NCBI RefSeq assembly: GCF_000315485.1
Contig: NZ_JH992940.1
Location: 1,872,816-1,936,815 of the forward strand
DNA from: Bacteroides oleiciplenus YIT 12058
GTDB taxonomy: Bacteria > Bacteroidota > Bacteroidia > Bacteroidales > Bacteroidaceae
Reading direction: 5' to 3'
DNA length: 64,000 nucleotides
A model generated the notes under the pieces. It did not search any database. It saw nothing but the letters and a program-made list of their open reading frames with translations, and was not told the DNA's origin. Shown one piece after another: positions 1-9,477 of this stretch (position 1 is the stretch's first letter; every line of letters starts with the position of its first letter). Made by a program: the position numbers and the translations under genes.

Positions 1-1113
1 CAGGAATATGCAGAAGTGGAAGCATTGGCACGCCAACTGAATGGCGATGATTTCACAGTTATGCCCTGGGATTGGGCATACTATTCCCATAAGTTGAAAG
101 ACCAGAAATTCCAGATAGACGACGAAATGCTTCGCCCCTACTTTGAACTGAGTAAAGTGAAAGAAGGCGTATTCGGGCTGGCTACCCGCTTATATGGCAT
201 CACGTTCAAGAAGAACGACGATATTCCTGTTTATCATAAAGATGTGGATGCGTATGAGGTATTCGACAAAGACGGCAAGTTTCTTTCTGTGCTCTACACC
301 GATTTCCATCCCAGAGATGGCAAACGTTCGGGTGCATGGATGACTTCCTATAAAGAGCAATGGATTGATGGAGCAACGGGAGAGAACAGCCGCCCGCATA
401 TATCCATTGTAATGAACTTCACTAAGCCGACCAAAGACAAACCGGCTTTACTGACATTTGGTGAATTGGAAACATTCCTGCACGAATTCGGACACAGCCT
501 GCATGGTATGTTTGCCAATTCTACCTATGAGAGTTTGAGCGGTACAAATGTATATTGGGATTTTGTGGAACTTCCCTCCCAGTTTATGGAAAACTTTGCC
601 ATCGAAAAAGAATTTCTCCACACCTTTGCCCGACATTACCAGACCGGGAAATTGATTCCTGACGAACTGATACAGCGCATTGTGGACTCTTCCAATTTTG
701 ATGCTGCATATGCCTGTCTACGCCAGGTTAGCTTCGGACTGTTGGACATGGCATGGTACACCCGTACAACTCCATTTGACGGTGATGTGAAAGTTTACGA
801 AAAAGAAGCATGGGCGAAAGCACAAATTCTTCCTGTGATAGAAGAAACCTGCATGAGTACCCAATTCTCACATATCTTTGCAGGAGGGTACTCAGCCGGA
901 TATTACAGCTACAAATGGGCAGAGGTGCTGGATGCAGATGCTTTCTCACTATTCAAGCAGAAAGGTATTTTCAATCCAGAAGTAGCCGCCTCATTCCGCG
1001 AGAACATCCTTTCCAAAGGAGGAACAGAGCATCCAATGGTACTTTACAAACGCTTCCGCGGACAGGAACCAACTATTGATGCATTATTAATCAGAAACGG
1101 AATAAAAAAATGA
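1..1113 (+). CDS. dcp: M3 family metallopeptidase (peptidyl-dipeptidase Dcp-like), 3' part
   Basis: The reading frame is open from the first base, so the gene starts upstream of the window and only the C-terminal catalytic part is seen. The zinc motif HEFGHSLHGMF (HExxH) begins at base 481, and the downstream ELPSQFMENF segment of M3 peptidases is at about 568. The family removes dipeptides from the C-termini of short peptides; a predicted periplasmic or cytoplasmic location cannot be judged without the N-terminus. The stop overlaps the next start (ATGA), which suggests translational coupling to the following lipoprotein gene. Confidence 0.9.
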   Translation, partial: QEYAEVEALARQLNGDDFTVMPWDWAYYSHKLKDQKFQIDDEMLRPYFELSKVKEGVFGLATRLYGITFKKNDDIPVYHKDVDAYEVFDKDGKFLSVLYTDFHPRDGKRSGAWMTSYKEQWIDGATGENSRPHISIVMNFTKPTKDKPALLTFGELETFLHEFGHSLHGMFANSTYESLSGTNVYWDFVELPSQFMENFAIEKEFLHTFARHYQTGKLIPDELIQRIVDSSNFDAAYACLRQVSFGLLDMAWYTRTTPFDGDVKVYEKEAWAKAQILPVIEETCMSTQFSHIFAGGYSAGYYSYKWAEVLDADAFSLFKQKGIFNPEVAASFRENILSKGGTEHPMVLYKRFRGQEPTIDALLIRNGIKK

Positions 1114-1631
1114 AAAAGATAAAGATATATATACAGTTGCTATTAGTAGCTTTACTCACTCCCGTTTTGAGTGCCTGTGACCAAGAAGACGATGTTGTTG
1201 ATATCTTCACTGGAAAAACCTGGTACATGACTTACATTGCGGTGGAAGGACAGAATAAGATGTATGACTTCTGGCAGGGAAATGAAGACGCGCGGATACA
1301 AAGTTTTAAAACCATTACAGGGGACAACTACACTTTGACATTTGATGGAGCCGACCTGGGTAACTCGACTGCTGGCGGGACTTTCAGTGGAAGAGCGACC
1401 TCTGCTAGCATAAGCGGACAATGGAATGCAAGCGGAGAAAGCCGAAAACTTACATTAGACATTAAAAATGCAGGTACCGATACCGATAAATATTTAGGTA
1501 AAGCGTTCATAGAAGGACTGAAAAAAGCAGTCAGATATGGCGGAGATAACAAAAACCTGTATATCTATTACGAGGAAGGGCAGACTGTAAAGTTCATTTC
1601 TTTCGCTCCTCAACGTAATTCTGGTAATTAA
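1110..1631 (+). CDS. small lipoprotein, DUF4847-like
   Basis: The 173-aa product begins with a lysine-rich signal peptide and an SPII lipobox LSAC (Cys23), so it is probably a membrane-anchored periplasmic lipoprotein. The mature part is beta-rich, with a GKTWYMTYI start typical of lipocalin-like Bacteroidales lipoproteins. I think it belongs to DUF4847, but this is from memory of the pattern. It overlaps the upstream peptidase by 4 bases and is followed after 10 bases by the deaminase gene. Function unknown. Confidence 0.7.
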   Translation: MKKIKIYIQLLLVALLTPVLSACDQEDDVVDIFTGKTWYMTYIAVEGQNKMYDFWQGNEDARIQSFKTITGDNYTLTFDGADLGNSTAGGTFSGRATSASISGQWNASGESRKLTLDIKNAGTDTDKYLGKAFIEGLKKAVRYGGDNKNLYIYYEEGQTVKFISFAPQRNSGN

Positions 1632-1641
1632 AAAGAGATTT

Positions 1642-2076
1642 ATGGACATTTCAGCTAAAGAGAAACAAGAAGCGCTGGACAAACGTTATATACGTATGGC
1701 AAGCATCTGGGCGGAAAATTCATATTGCATACGCCGCCAGGTAGGCGCACTTATTGTCAAAGACAAAATGATAATTTCCGACGGGTATAATGGTACACCT
1801 GCCGGTTTTGAAAACGTATGCGAAGATGATGACAACATAACCAAACCCTATGTGCTGCATGCCGAGGCGAACGCCATCACCAAGATAGCCCGTTCCAATA
1901 ATAGCAGCGACGGCGCTACCATGTATGTCACTGCTTCGCCATGCATTGAATGTTCAAAACTGATTATCCAGGCAGGTATCAAACGAGTGGTTTACTCAGA
2001 GAAATACCGTTTGGAAGATGGAATCGAGTTGCTGAAGCGTGCAGGTATCGAAGTAGTATATATTGAAAACTTATAA
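1642..2076 (+). CDS. dCMP/cytidine deaminase family protein (ComEB-like)
   Basis: The 144-aa protein has the zinc-dependent deaminase signature: HAEANA at residues 73-78 and PCIEC at 100-104 (Cys101 and Cys104 as zinc ligands, Glu75 as proton shuttle). Family members deaminate dCMP to dUMP for dTTP synthesis. The length is normal for short bacterial dCMP deaminases. It sits in a plus-strand run with 10-15-base gaps, so it is probably co-transcribed with its neighbours. Confidence 0.88.
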   Translation: MDISAKEKQEALDKRYIRMASIWAENSYCIRRQVGALIVKDKMIISDGYNGTPAGFENVCEDDDNITKPYVLHAEANAITKIARSNNSSDGATMYVTASPCIECSKLIIQAGIKRVVYSEKYRLEDGIELLKRAGIEVVYIENL

Positions 2077-2090
2077 ACAGGAACTATACA

Positions 2091-3833
2091 ATGAGTACAA
2101 AAAACTCTTCCCGTTTCACTCCGCTTATCATTGCCATCAGCGTAGTAATGGGAATTCTGATTGGAACATTTTATGCCAGACATTTCGCCGGAAATACGCT
2201 GGGCATCATCAACGGCTCGTCGAACAAGCTGAATGCTTTGCTGCGGGTTATTGAAGACCAATACGTGGACACTGTCAACATGACGGACCTCGTGGAAAAA
2301 GCGATGCCGCAGATACTGGCAGAGTTAGATCCCCACTCCACTTATATTCCCGCCCAGAATCTGGAAGAAGTAAATTCTGAGTTGGAAGGTAGTTTCAGTG
2401 GCATCGGTATTCAATTCACCATTCAGGAAGACACCATTCATGTGAACAGTGTCATTCAGGGTGGCCCGTCCGAGAAGGTTGGACTGATGGCAGGCGACCG
2501 CATTGTCAAGGTAGATGACAGCCTATTCGTGGGCAAACCTCTGACGAATGAAAAAGCAATGCGCACCCTTAAAGGACCTAAAGGCACTAAAGTGAAACTT
2601 AGCGTTAAGCGCGCAACCGAAAAAGATTTGCTGGACTTCGTCATTACACGTGGTGACATCCCACAGAACACCATTGACGCGGCATATATGCTCAGCAATG
2701 AATACGGTTATATACAAATCAGCAAATTCGGACGTACCACCCATGTGGAACTGCTGAATGCGATTGCCCAACTCAGTCACCACAATTGCAAGGGAATCAT
2801 CATCGACCTGCGCGACAATACCGGCGGCTACATGGAAGCAGCTGTACGCATGGTAAATGAATTCTTGCCGGAAGGTCAACTCATTGTCTACGCACAGGGC
2901 CGCAAATATCCCCGCACGGAAGATTATGCCAACGGAACAGGCAGTTGCCAGAAAATGCCTTTGGTGGTACTGACCAATGAAGGTTCCGCTTCTGCCAGCG
3001 AGATTTTCGCAGGAGCCATTCAGGATAATGACCGTGGCACTATTGTAGGACGCCGTTCCTTTGGTAAAGGATTGGTGCAACAGCCGATTGATTTCAGTGA
3101 TGGTTCTGCCATCCGTCTGACAATCGCCCGCTACTATACTCCTTCCGGTCGTTGCATCCAGCGCCCGTATAAGAATGGTAAAGATTCCAAGTATGAAATG
3201 GACTGGCTGACCCGTTATGAGCATGGTGAATTCTTCTCTAAGGATAGCATCAAGCTGGATGAGAACCTACGTTACTCCACCCGTCTGGGACGCCCTGTTT
3301 ACGGTGGCGGCGGTATCATGCCCGACTTTTTCGTGCCGCAAGACACAACAGGCACTTCATCTTATCTGATTGAGGTGCTCAACAAAGGATTGACCTTGCA
3401 GTTCAGTTTCCAATATTCCGACCGCAACCGGGCTAAACTGAATGAGTTTGATAATGAAGAAGATATGTTGAAGTATCTTCGTCAGCAAGGCATTGTGGAA
3501 CAGTTCATACGCTTTGCCGACAGTAAGGGAGTGAAGAGACGCAATATTCTCATCCACAAGTCGCACAAGTTGATGGAAAGAAACTTGTATGGAAACATTA
3601 TCTATAACATATTAGGCAGAGAACCCTACATCAAGTATATCAATCAGGGTGATCCTACCGTACAAAAAGCATTAGAAATTCTGGAGAATGGGGAAGCATT
3701 CCCTAAAGCCCCGGAAGAAGGTTTGAAGGAAGAAAAGAAAGATGAAGGAAAGAAAAAAAGAACTGCGGAAGCGTATGGCATTGTTAAAGACCCGGCACGG
3801 GCTTTCCACTACGCATCAATCCCAGTCTGCTGA
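2091..3833 (+). CDS. ctpA: S41 family carboxy-terminal processing protease
   Basis: The 580-aa protein has an N-terminal membrane anchor (about residues 8-28), a PDZ domain (about 95-175) and a tail-specific protease domain with the catalytic serine in GSASASE and the lysine in RSFGKG. It should cleave periplasmic proteins at the C-terminus. The C-terminal stretch becomes lysine/glutamate-rich, and its last ~30 codons overlap the 5-FCL gene by 92 bases in another frame. The overlap is real in the sense that both frames are open; whether the tail is conserved cannot be told here. Confidence 0.92.
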   Translation: MSTKNSSRFTPLIIAISVVMGILIGTFYARHFAGNTLGIINGSSNKLNALLRVIEDQYVDTVNMTDLVEKAMPQILAELDPHSTYIPAQNLEEVNSELEGSFSGIGIQFTIQEDTIHVNSVIQGGPSEKVGLMAGDRIVKVDDSLFVGKPLTNEKAMRTLKGPKGTKVKLSVKRATEKDLLDFVITRGDIPQNTIDAAYMLSNEYGYIQISKFGRTTHVELLNAIAQLSHHNCKGIIIDLRDNTGGYMEAAVRMVNEFLPEGQLIVYAQGRKYPRTEDYANGTGSCQKMPLVVLTNEGSASASEIFAGAIQDNDRGTIVGRRSFGKGLVQQPIDFSDGSAIRLTIARYYTPSGRCIQRPYKNGKDSKYEMDWLTRYEHGEFFSKDSIKLDENLRYSTRLGRPVYGGGGIMPDFFVPQDTTGTSSYLIEVLNKGLTLQFSFQYSDRNRAKLNEFDNEEDMLKYLRQQGIVEQFIRFADSKGVKRRNILIHKSHKLMERNLYGNIIYNILGREPYIKYINQGDPTVQKALEILENGEAFPKAPEEGLKEEKKDEGKKKRTAEAYGIVKDPARAFHYASIPVC

Positions 3834-4281
3834 AATACTTACCGCCCTGGAAGCCCATCCGGCTTTCAGGGCGGCACATATCGTCCTGCTCTATTACTCA
3901 CTAAAGGACGAAGTTGATACACACGAATTTGTCCGGAAGTGGAGCCGCGAAAAGCGGATATTGCTTCCGGTTGTCGTAGGTGACAATCTGGAATTGCGTG
4001 CCTACACCGGTCCCGAAGACTTGGCAACAGGGGCTTATGGCATCGAAGAACCTACCGGAGAACTCTTCACCGACTATGCAACCATAGACTTTGCCGCCAT
4101 TCCCGGCGTAGCTTTCGACGTTGCAGGCAACCGGCTGGGTCGGGGTAAAGGTTACTATGACCGACTACTCCCTCAACTCACAGCATTCAAAGTCGGCATC
4201 TGTTTTCCTTTTCAATTAGTGGAAGAAGTGCCTGCGGAGCCGTTCGACATCCGCATGGATACGATTATAACAATCAAATGA
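3742..4281 (+). CDS. 5-formyltetrahydrofolate cyclo-ligase
   Basis: This 179-aa enzyme converts 5-formyl-THF to 5,10-methenyl-THF with ATP in the cytoplasm. The signature GRGKGYYDRLL is near the C-terminus, and the N-terminal KKELRKRMALL helix is typical of the family. That helix supports the start at 3742 rather than the internal Met12. The start therefore lies 92 bases inside the S41 protease gene. The stop overlaps the next start by 4 bases (ATGA). Confidence 0.93.
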   Translation: MKERKKELRKRMALLKTRHGLSTTHQSQSAEILTALEAHPAFRAAHIVLLYYSLKDEVDTHEFVRKWSREKRILLPVVVGDNLELRAYTGPEDLATGAYGIEEPTGELFTDYATIDFAAIPGVAFDVAGNRLGRGKGYYDRLLPQLTAFKVGICFPFQLVEEVPAEPFDIRMDTIITIK

Positions 4282-5099
4282 AAACAAATTATCACACTCA
4301 TACTACCCGTTGCATGCACGCCACGGGCAGTGACGAAGACTACGTACTCAGCGCCATCAAAGGCGGTTATCAGGAGCTTGGATTTTCAGACCACACCCCA
4401 TGGAAGTATCACACTGATTATGTAGCCGATATGCGTATGCTTCCTGAAGAACTATCGGAGTACGTAGAAAGCCTGCACTCGCTCCGCGAAAAGTATCGTA
4501 ACCAGATAAGTATCAAAATAGGACTGGAATGCGAGTACTTCCCTGCTTACACACACTGGCTGAAAGAACAAATCAAAAAGTACCAGCTGGACTATATCCT
4601 GTTCGGAAATCATCACTACCATACAGATGAAAAGTTCCCTTACTTCGGACACCATACAGAGAACCTTGATATGCTGGAATTATATGAGGAGAGCGCCATT
4701 GAGGGCATGGAAAGCGGTTTGTTCTGCTGTCTGGCACACCCGGATTTATTCATGCGTTCTTATCCCCGGTTCGACCGGCATTGCAAGTTGGTGAGCCGCC
4801 ACATCTGCCGCACAGCCGCACGACTCAATATCCCATTGGAATACAACGTAGGATTCGTCGCTTACAATGAAGCACACGGTTTACAGACTTATCCATGCCC
4901 GGACTTTTGGCATATCGCTGCTAACGAAGGTTGCACAGCCATCATCGGACTGGATGCACATGACAATAAAGATTTGGAAACTTCGGTATATTACAATCGT
5001 GCGGTAGAAGAATTGAAAGCATTGAAGATAAAGAGAGTGGATACACTCACTTCTCTGCATTACGGAACTGCTGCGGCGTCATGCCTACATGTTTTTTGA
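4278..5099 (+). CDS. PHP-domain histidinol-phosphatase family protein
   Basis: The 273-aa protein starts with the PHP metal-binding motif (YHTHTTRC, His6/His8) and contains further metal ligands in GFSDHTPW, GLECEY, GNHHYH, LAHPD and GLDAHD. This is the HisK-type polymerase-and-histidinol-phosphatase family. It is either histidinol-phosphatase or a related phosphoesterase; no his genes are nearby, so the substrate is uncertain. The 3' end overlaps the convergent AraC gene by 53 bases. Confidence 0.85.
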   Translation: MKTNYHTHTTRCMHATGSDEDYVLSAIKGGYQELGFSDHTPWKYHTDYVADMRMLPEELSEYVESLHSLREKYRNQISIKIGLECEYFPAYTHWLKEQIKKYQLDYILFGNHHYHTDEKFPYFGHHTENLDMLELYEESAIEGMESGLFCCLAHPDLFMRSYPRFDRHCKLVSRHICRTAARLNIPLEYNVGFVAYNEAHGLQTYPCPDFWHIAANEGCTAIIGLDAHDNKDLETSVYYNRAVEELKALKIKRVDTLTSLHYGTAAASCLHVF

Positions 5100-5895
5100 A
5101 GAATTTATTGAAGAATGATGCATTATTGAATCCCAGATTCAGTGCAATATCCTTTACTGGGGTAGACGTGGCGCGTAACAGCGTCCGGGCATTCAGAATC
5201 AAGACGTTGTTTATAATTTCCATCGCCGTCTGCCCCTCCGATTTTTTCTTCACAATGTGACATAGCTGGGTTGGCTTCAGCCCCATTACCGCAGCATAAA
5301 ATTGTACCTGATGCTGCTGAACGTGATGTTCTTGCACCAAGCGGACGAACTGTCGGAATATAAAGGATTGTTTGTCGGGAGGCGCCACTTTCAGCAATGC
5401 TTTTCGCTGGCTAAGTTCCGTAAACCCCTGTAAGAGTGCTTCCAATATTGACTTCAACGTAGCGCGGCTGAACAAGAATGGTGCATCTCTATATATTTTC
5501 CCCAACAGCGAAAAAGTATCGGTATAGATATTGAAAATCTTCCCGGGTAACGGAAGTAAAGGGTGTTCGTTGATGATATAAAATGTATCAATGATCGATT
5601 TATCCAGATGGGCTTCGTGAATAAACCGCAATGAAAAGAGAATGGCGCGCATTTGTATATCCTCTGATGCCTTTACCACTTGAATGAAACTATTTGTGGG
5701 AATGGCTATCACTGTACCGGAACCTATATTATATTGCACCAGATTAATTGTCACCTTGATACGTCCCTGAATACAAAGAGCAAAAATGAGGGTCTTCGTC
5801 TTTTTTAGATTTGCAAAATATGCCAGGAGTTTCTCTCTGCCGATGTGGTCATCAGTTATAAAATCAGTAGGTATATGTAATTCTGGAATAAGCAT
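5047..5895 (-). CDS. AraC family transcriptional regulator
   Basis: The 282-aa protein has an N-terminal cupin-like sensing part and a C-terminal double-HTH AraC domain, with the hallmark ending DIALNLGFNNASFFNKFFKK and a GMTPQQFR tail. It converges on the PHP gene and overlaps it by 53 bases. The target genes are unknown. Confidence 0.9.
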   Translation of the reverse strand: MLIPELHIPTDFITDDHIGREKLLAYFANLKKTKTLIFALCIQGRIKVTINLVQYNIGSGTVIAIPTNSFIQVVKASEDIQMRAILFSLRFIHEAHLDKSIIDTFYIINEHPLLPLPGKIFNIYTDTFSLLGKIYRDAPFLFSRATLKSILEALLQGFTELSQRKALLKVAPPDKQSFIFRQFVRLVQEHHVQQHQVQFYAAVMGLKPTQLCHIVKKKSEGQTAMEIINNVLILNARTLLRATSTPVKDIALNLGFNNASFFNKFFKKHVGMTPQQFRNAEK

Positions 5896-6034
5896 GTTTT
5901 TTTTATTGCTATAAACGCTAATATCTCTTTTTGGTTACAAAAGTCACGATATCAATACGTTTTTTAGTTAAATGCTTGTTAATTCTACCCTATAATCGAT
6001 TCAGGCGTTGTTAAAAGTGACCAATCTGCACATA

Positions 6035-6311
6035 ATGGAATACTATAAAGTTATAATGGAATATTATCTCAGAAGCAATTCGTTGTCAAGAGGGGAGATT
6101 AATGCGATCTTTGTTTCTTCCGACACAACCTTAAAATATTTATGAATATAATTGGGTTATGGGGTACAATCGTTTACTAATGATTATTGCAATACTATCT
6201 GCTTTTATACTTATTTCGTGTGCAGCACTTTGGTACCTATACTTACGCAGCAAGACAGCGAAGGACATACGAGTAGGGAACGCAGTTTCTCAACATCTGC
6301 TTGACGTATGA
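6035..6311 (+). other. 520-base spacer with two short open frames
   Basis: Bases 5896-6417 hold no recognisable gene. Two short plus-strand frames are open. Bases 6035-6145 encode 36 aa starting MEYYKVIMEYYLRS. Bases 6159-6311 encode 50 aa with a single hydrophobic helix (LLMIIAILSAFILISCAALW). The second could be a small membrane protein or the remnant of a sensor protein N-terminus. I cannot support either as a gene beyond the open frame and the membrane-like composition. Confidence 0.25.
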
Positions 6312-6417
6312 CCACTTGGCATAATGATTCTCAATCCGAACAAAACCATTGTATGAATATTTGAAGTGAGGTTGCCGATAGAGGCAAAATCTACCAGGAA
6401 GTACCCGCCTGATTCTT

Positions 6418-6708
6418 CTACCGGAAAATGATATTTGTGATTACTTGCGCCCCCACATGGCGGTTCAGGTTGCGCACCAACAAGTCACGCCCCATCATCA
6501 ATTCCTGACGCAGGGCGGCAGACGTTAGGTGTACATATAAAATCTGATTGCGAATATAGAGTTCACGGGTATAAGATGCGATAGTGGGTCCCAGCACTTC
6601 CGCCCACGAACTGATGAGCCGTTGCTCATTGAGCGGCGACTCCAAACTTTCCTGGCGTAGGAAATTACGGATAAGTGTGCCTATCTGTTCTGCATCATTA
6701 CGCTTCAT
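6418..6708 (-). CDS. DUF721 domain protein
   Basis: A 96-aa protein of the DUF721 (DciA-like) family, which commonly neighbours recF. It contains the conserved WAEVLGPTIASYTRELYI and YVHLTSAALRQEL segments. The start overlaps the recF stop by 4 bases, so the two are translationally coupled. By analogy with DciA, some members help load the replicative helicase; whether this short form does so is an inference. Confidence 0.85.
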   Translation of the reverse strand: MKRNDAEQIGTLIRNFLRQESLESPLNEQRLISSWAEVLGPTIASYTRELYIRNQILYVHLTSAALRQELMMGRDLLVRNLNRHVGAQVITNIIFR

Positions 6709-7817
6709 GCTTCATCCTCCTGCCGTTCTGTGATGACACCCTGGTCTACCTGAAACATCTTGTAATCACTGCCTACTTTATGAAGAATACGGTCCAGATG
6801 TTCCCGATTGGTATCCGTTATAAATATCTGCCCGAAATTATCACCAGCCACTAACTTGATAATCTGCTCCACGCGAGAAGCATCCAGTTTATCGAATATA
6901 TCATCCAACAAGAGTAAAGGAATAGCAGTACCGGTACGTTTCAGGAAATCGAATTGTGCCAGCTTCAAGGCTACAAGATAAGTTTTATTTTGTCCTTGAG
7001 AGCCTTCCCGTTTAATAGGAAAATCACCCAGAAGCATATTCAGTTCATCCTTATGAATGCCACGCAAAGAGAATCCCATAATCTGGTCGCGTACACGGCT
7101 TTCCTTTATCACTTCCAGCAGGGATGCATCACGGGCGTGCGAGTCATACGTCAGTCCCACTTGTTCCTTATCCTGAGATATAAAGGAATAAAAGGACTGG
7201 AAGATAGGAATAAATTCACTGATAAAGGCTTCACGCTTGCGGAAGACGACTTCGCCTGCCTGCGCCATCATTTCTTCCCAGATGAGAAATAGCTCCTCCT
7301 CTACCGGAACTTCGCTCTTTAACAAGGTATTCCGTTGAGCCAATGCCTTGTTGTAACGTATCAGAGCTTCCAGATATTCCTTATCATACTGCGAGATTAC
7401 AACATCCATGAAACGGCGTCGTTCATCACTGCCTCCGGCAATCAATTCCGAGTCGGCAGGAGACACCATTACCAAAGGTAGAAACCCTATATGATCGGAT
7501 AAACGTGTATATTCTTTCTTATTCCGCTTGAATTGCTTCTTCTGCCTGCGCTTCATGCCGCAATAGATTTCCTCCGGTGTACCGTCAGGAGCCTCATAAA
7601 AGCCTTGAATTACGAAAAAGTCCTGGTCGTGGCGGATATTTTGGGAGTCAATAGGATTACCCGAACTCTTGCAGAACGAAAGAAAGTAAATAGCATCGAG
7701 CAAATTCGTTTTCCCCATGCCGTTCTGCCCGAAAAAGCAGTTCAACTTAGGTGAAAAAGAGAGCTCTACCTGCTCCAAGTTCTTATAGTTAAGTATGGAT
7801 ATACGTTTTAGTATCAT
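6705..7817 (-). CDS. recF: DNA replication and repair protein RecF
   Basis: The 370-aa SMC-like ATPase has a Walker A (GQNGMGKTN, near residue 30), an ABC-type signature region (EGSQGQNKTYLVAL) and a Walker B (LLLLDDIFDKLD). It acts with RecO and RecR to load RecA at single-stranded gaps. The length is normal. It forms a two-gene minus-strand unit with DUF721. Confidence 0.97.
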   Translation of the reverse strand: MILKRISILNYKNLEQVELSFSPKLNCFFGQNGMGKTNLLDAIYFLSFCKSSGNPIDSQNIRHDQDFFVIQGFYEAPDGTPEEIYCGMKRRQKKQFKRNKKEYTRLSDHIGFLPLVMVSPADSELIAGGSDERRRFMDVVISQYDKEYLEALIRYNKALAQRNTLLKSEVPVEEELFLIWEEMMAQAGEVVFRKREAFISEFIPIFQSFYSFISQDKEQVGLTYDSHARDASLLEVIKESRVRDQIMGFSLRGIHKDELNMLLGDFPIKREGSQGQNKTYLVALKLAQFDFLKRTGTAIPLLLLDDIFDKLDASRVEQIIKLVAGDNFGQIFITDTNREHLDRILHKVGSDYKMFQVDQGVITERQEDEA

Positions 7818-7839
7818 ATTACAGCAGTAAATTCAGTTA

Positions 7840-7872
7840 CAAAGATAATGCTTTCGATTTATCTTATCCAAA
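7840..7872 (-). promoter_or_regulatory. recF promoter
   Basis: Read on the minus strand, TATCTTTG (7847-7840) matches the Bacteroides -7 consensus TAnnTTTG, and TTTG (7872-7869) lies 21 bases upstream as the -33 element. This predicts a short leader ahead of the ATG at 7817. Confidence 0.6.
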
Positions 7873-7926
7873 AGTGGGAAGATTTTCGGGCTTTTCCAAC
7901 GTAAAAGAAAAAAAGATGCCGCTAAA

Positions 7927-7958
7927 TTTCGTTGATACCTATAAAAAAGTTACTTTTG
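7927..7958 (+). promoter_or_regulatory. promoter of the TPR-protein gene
   Basis: TACTTTTG at 7951-7958 matches TAnnTTTG, with a TTTC -33-like element at 7927-7930 (20-base spacer). It faces away from the recF promoter across a short divergent region. Confidence 0.55.
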
Positions 7959-8006
7959 CGGGTCGAAATGGCTAAATAAGAATAATAACAAAAAGAATAT
8001 ATAAAA

Positions 8007-8690
8007 ATGGCAGAACAAAAGAAAGCTAATGAAGCCTTGAATGTGGAAGAAGCACTGACGCAGTCGGAGGCATTTCTCGTTAAAAACAAAAAAGCAATTA
8101 TCGGCGCCGTAGTAGCGGTAATTATTATTGTGGCCGGTATAGTTATGTACAAGAACCTTTATGCTGAACCGCGCGAAGAAAAAGCACAGGCTGCATTGTT
8201 CAAAGGACAAGAGTACTTTGAAGCCGATCTTTACGAACAGGCTTTGAATGGTGACAGTATCGGATTTGTAGGCTTTGCCAAAATTGCCAACGAATACAGC
8301 GGAACAAAAGCCGCTAATCTGGCAAAAGCATACATGGGTATTTGCTACGCTCACCTGGGACAATATGAAGCTGCTGTGAAAGCGCTGGATAGCTTCAGTG
8401 GAAAAGACCAGATGATAGCTCCTGCAATGAAAGGTGCTATGGGTAACTGCTACGCACAATTAGGCCAGTTGGATAAAGCAGCTTCCATGCTGATGAGTGC
8501 TGCAGATGAAGCTGATAACAATTCACTCAGCCCCATCTACTTGCAACAAGCCGGAGAAATCCTCGTGAAGCAAGGTAAGTATGACGATGCTATCAAGGCA
8601 TATACCAAGATTAAGGACAAATATTTCCGTTCTTACCAGGCAATGGATATCGATAAGTACATCGAACAAGCCAAATTGCTGAAGAAGTAA
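8007..8690 (+). CDS. membrane-anchored tetratricopeptide repeat protein
   Basis: A 227-aa protein with one transmembrane helix (about residues 32-50, IIGAVVAVIIIVAGIVMY) followed by TPR repeats, e.g. AYMGICYAHLGQYEAAVKAL and MGNCYAQLGQLDKAASML. The architecture resembles the YfgM/TPR_21 type, which acts as a scaffold for envelope protein complexes. It has its own promoter and a downstream inverted repeat before ribH. Confidence 0.8.
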   Translation: MAEQKKANEALNVEEALTQSEAFLVKNKKAIIGAVVAVIIIVAGIVMYKNLYAEPREEKAQAALFKGQEYFEADLYEQALNGDSIGFVGFAKIANEYSGTKAANLAKAYMGICYAHLGQYEAAVKALDSFSGKDQMIAPAMKGAMGNCYAQLGQLDKAASMLMSAADEADNNSLSPIYLQQAGEILVKQGKYDDAIKAYTKIKDKYFRSYQAMDIDKYIEQAKLLKK

Positions 8691-8720
8691 TATACCTTAT
8701 TTATATATAGTATATCAAGA

Positions 8721-8781
8721 CACGGGTTACACAGATTTTACGCGGATAGAAGAAACAACCGTGTAATCCGTGTAATCCGTT
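8721..8781. repeat. imperfect inverted repeat between the TPR gene and ribH
   Basis: A left arm (about 8722-8746) and a right arm (about 8758-8781, containing two GTGTAATCCGT units in tandem) are imperfectly complementary over ~22 bases. A T-rich run follows. It could act as a transcription terminator for the TPR gene; similar GTGTAATCCGT-type units are common extragenic repeats in Bacteroides (recollection, not searched). Confidence 0.5.
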
Positions 8782-8829
8782 TCTTTTTTCCCTATTTCTT
8801 ATTTTTTAATTCTCAACTCTCAATTTATT

Positions 8830-9324
8830 ATGGCAACAGCTTATCATAACCTTTCAGAATACGATTTTAATTCTGTTCCCGATGCGAAAGAAATGAAGTT
8901 CGGTATTGTTGTTTCCGAGTGGAACTTCGACATCACCGGAAAACTTTTGGAGGGAGCAATAAATACATTAAAAAAACATGGTGCCAGAGACGAAAATATT
9001 CTGGTGAAAACTGTTCCGGGAAGTTTTGAACTGACTTTTGGTGCCAATCAGTTCATAGAATATAGCAATGTCGATGCAGTTATTGCAATTGGTTGCGTAG
9101 TAAGAGGAGATACGCCACATTTTGACTATGTTTGTATGGGAGCTACTCAAGGAATAGCCCAACTGAACGCAACTGGCAATGTTCCAGTAATTTACGGATT
9201 AATTACTACCAATACAATGGAGCAAGCCGAGGACCGCGCCGGTGGCAAACTGGGTAACAAAGGTGACGAATGTGCAATTACTGCAATAAAAATGATCGAT
9301 TTCGCTTGGAGTTTACAAAAATAG
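8830..9324 (+). CDS. ribH: 6,7-dimethyl-8-ribityllumazine synthase
   Basis: The 164-aa riboflavin-pathway enzyme condenses 5-amino-6-ribitylaminouracil with dihydroxybutanone phosphate. Conserved pieces are [46 protein letters not shown] and [21 protein letters not shown]. The -33 box of the downstream tRNA promoter lies within its last codons. Confidence 0.96.
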   Translation: MATAYHNLSEYDFNSVPDAKEMKFGIVVSEWNFDITGKLLEGAINTLKKHGARDENILVKTVPGSFELTFGANQFIEYSNVDAVIAIGCVVRGDTPHFDYVCMGATQGIAQLNATGNVPVIYGLITTNTMEQAEDRAGGKLGNKGDECAITAIKMIDFAWSLQK

Positions 9325-9335
9325 TCGTATCTTTG
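9306..9335 (+). promoter_or_regulatory. promoter of the tRNA-Tyr/tRNA-Gly pair
   Basis: TTGG (9306-9309), 18 bases, then TATCTTTG (9328-9335) matches the Bacteroides vegetative promoter. The -33 box is inside ribH. Confidence 0.6.
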
Positions 9336-9386
9336 CACCGCAATTGAGAAAACAAGGTGCTTAACTAAGTTAACTCAAAAGCAAAA

Positions 9387-9469
9387 GGGCAAATACCAGA
9401 GTGGCCAAATGGGGCAGACTGTAAATCTGCTGTCTTTCGACTTCGGTGGTTCGAATCCATCTTTGCCCA
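9387..9469 (+). tRNA. tRNA-Tyr (GTA)
   Basis: The acceptor stem GGGCAAA pairs with TTTGCCC, the anticodon loop is CTGTAAA (anticodon GTA), there is a long variable arm as in bacterial tRNA-Tyr, and the T arm is GGTTCGAATCC. No CCA is encoded. Confidence 0.96.
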
Positions 9470-9477
9470 CAAAATTT

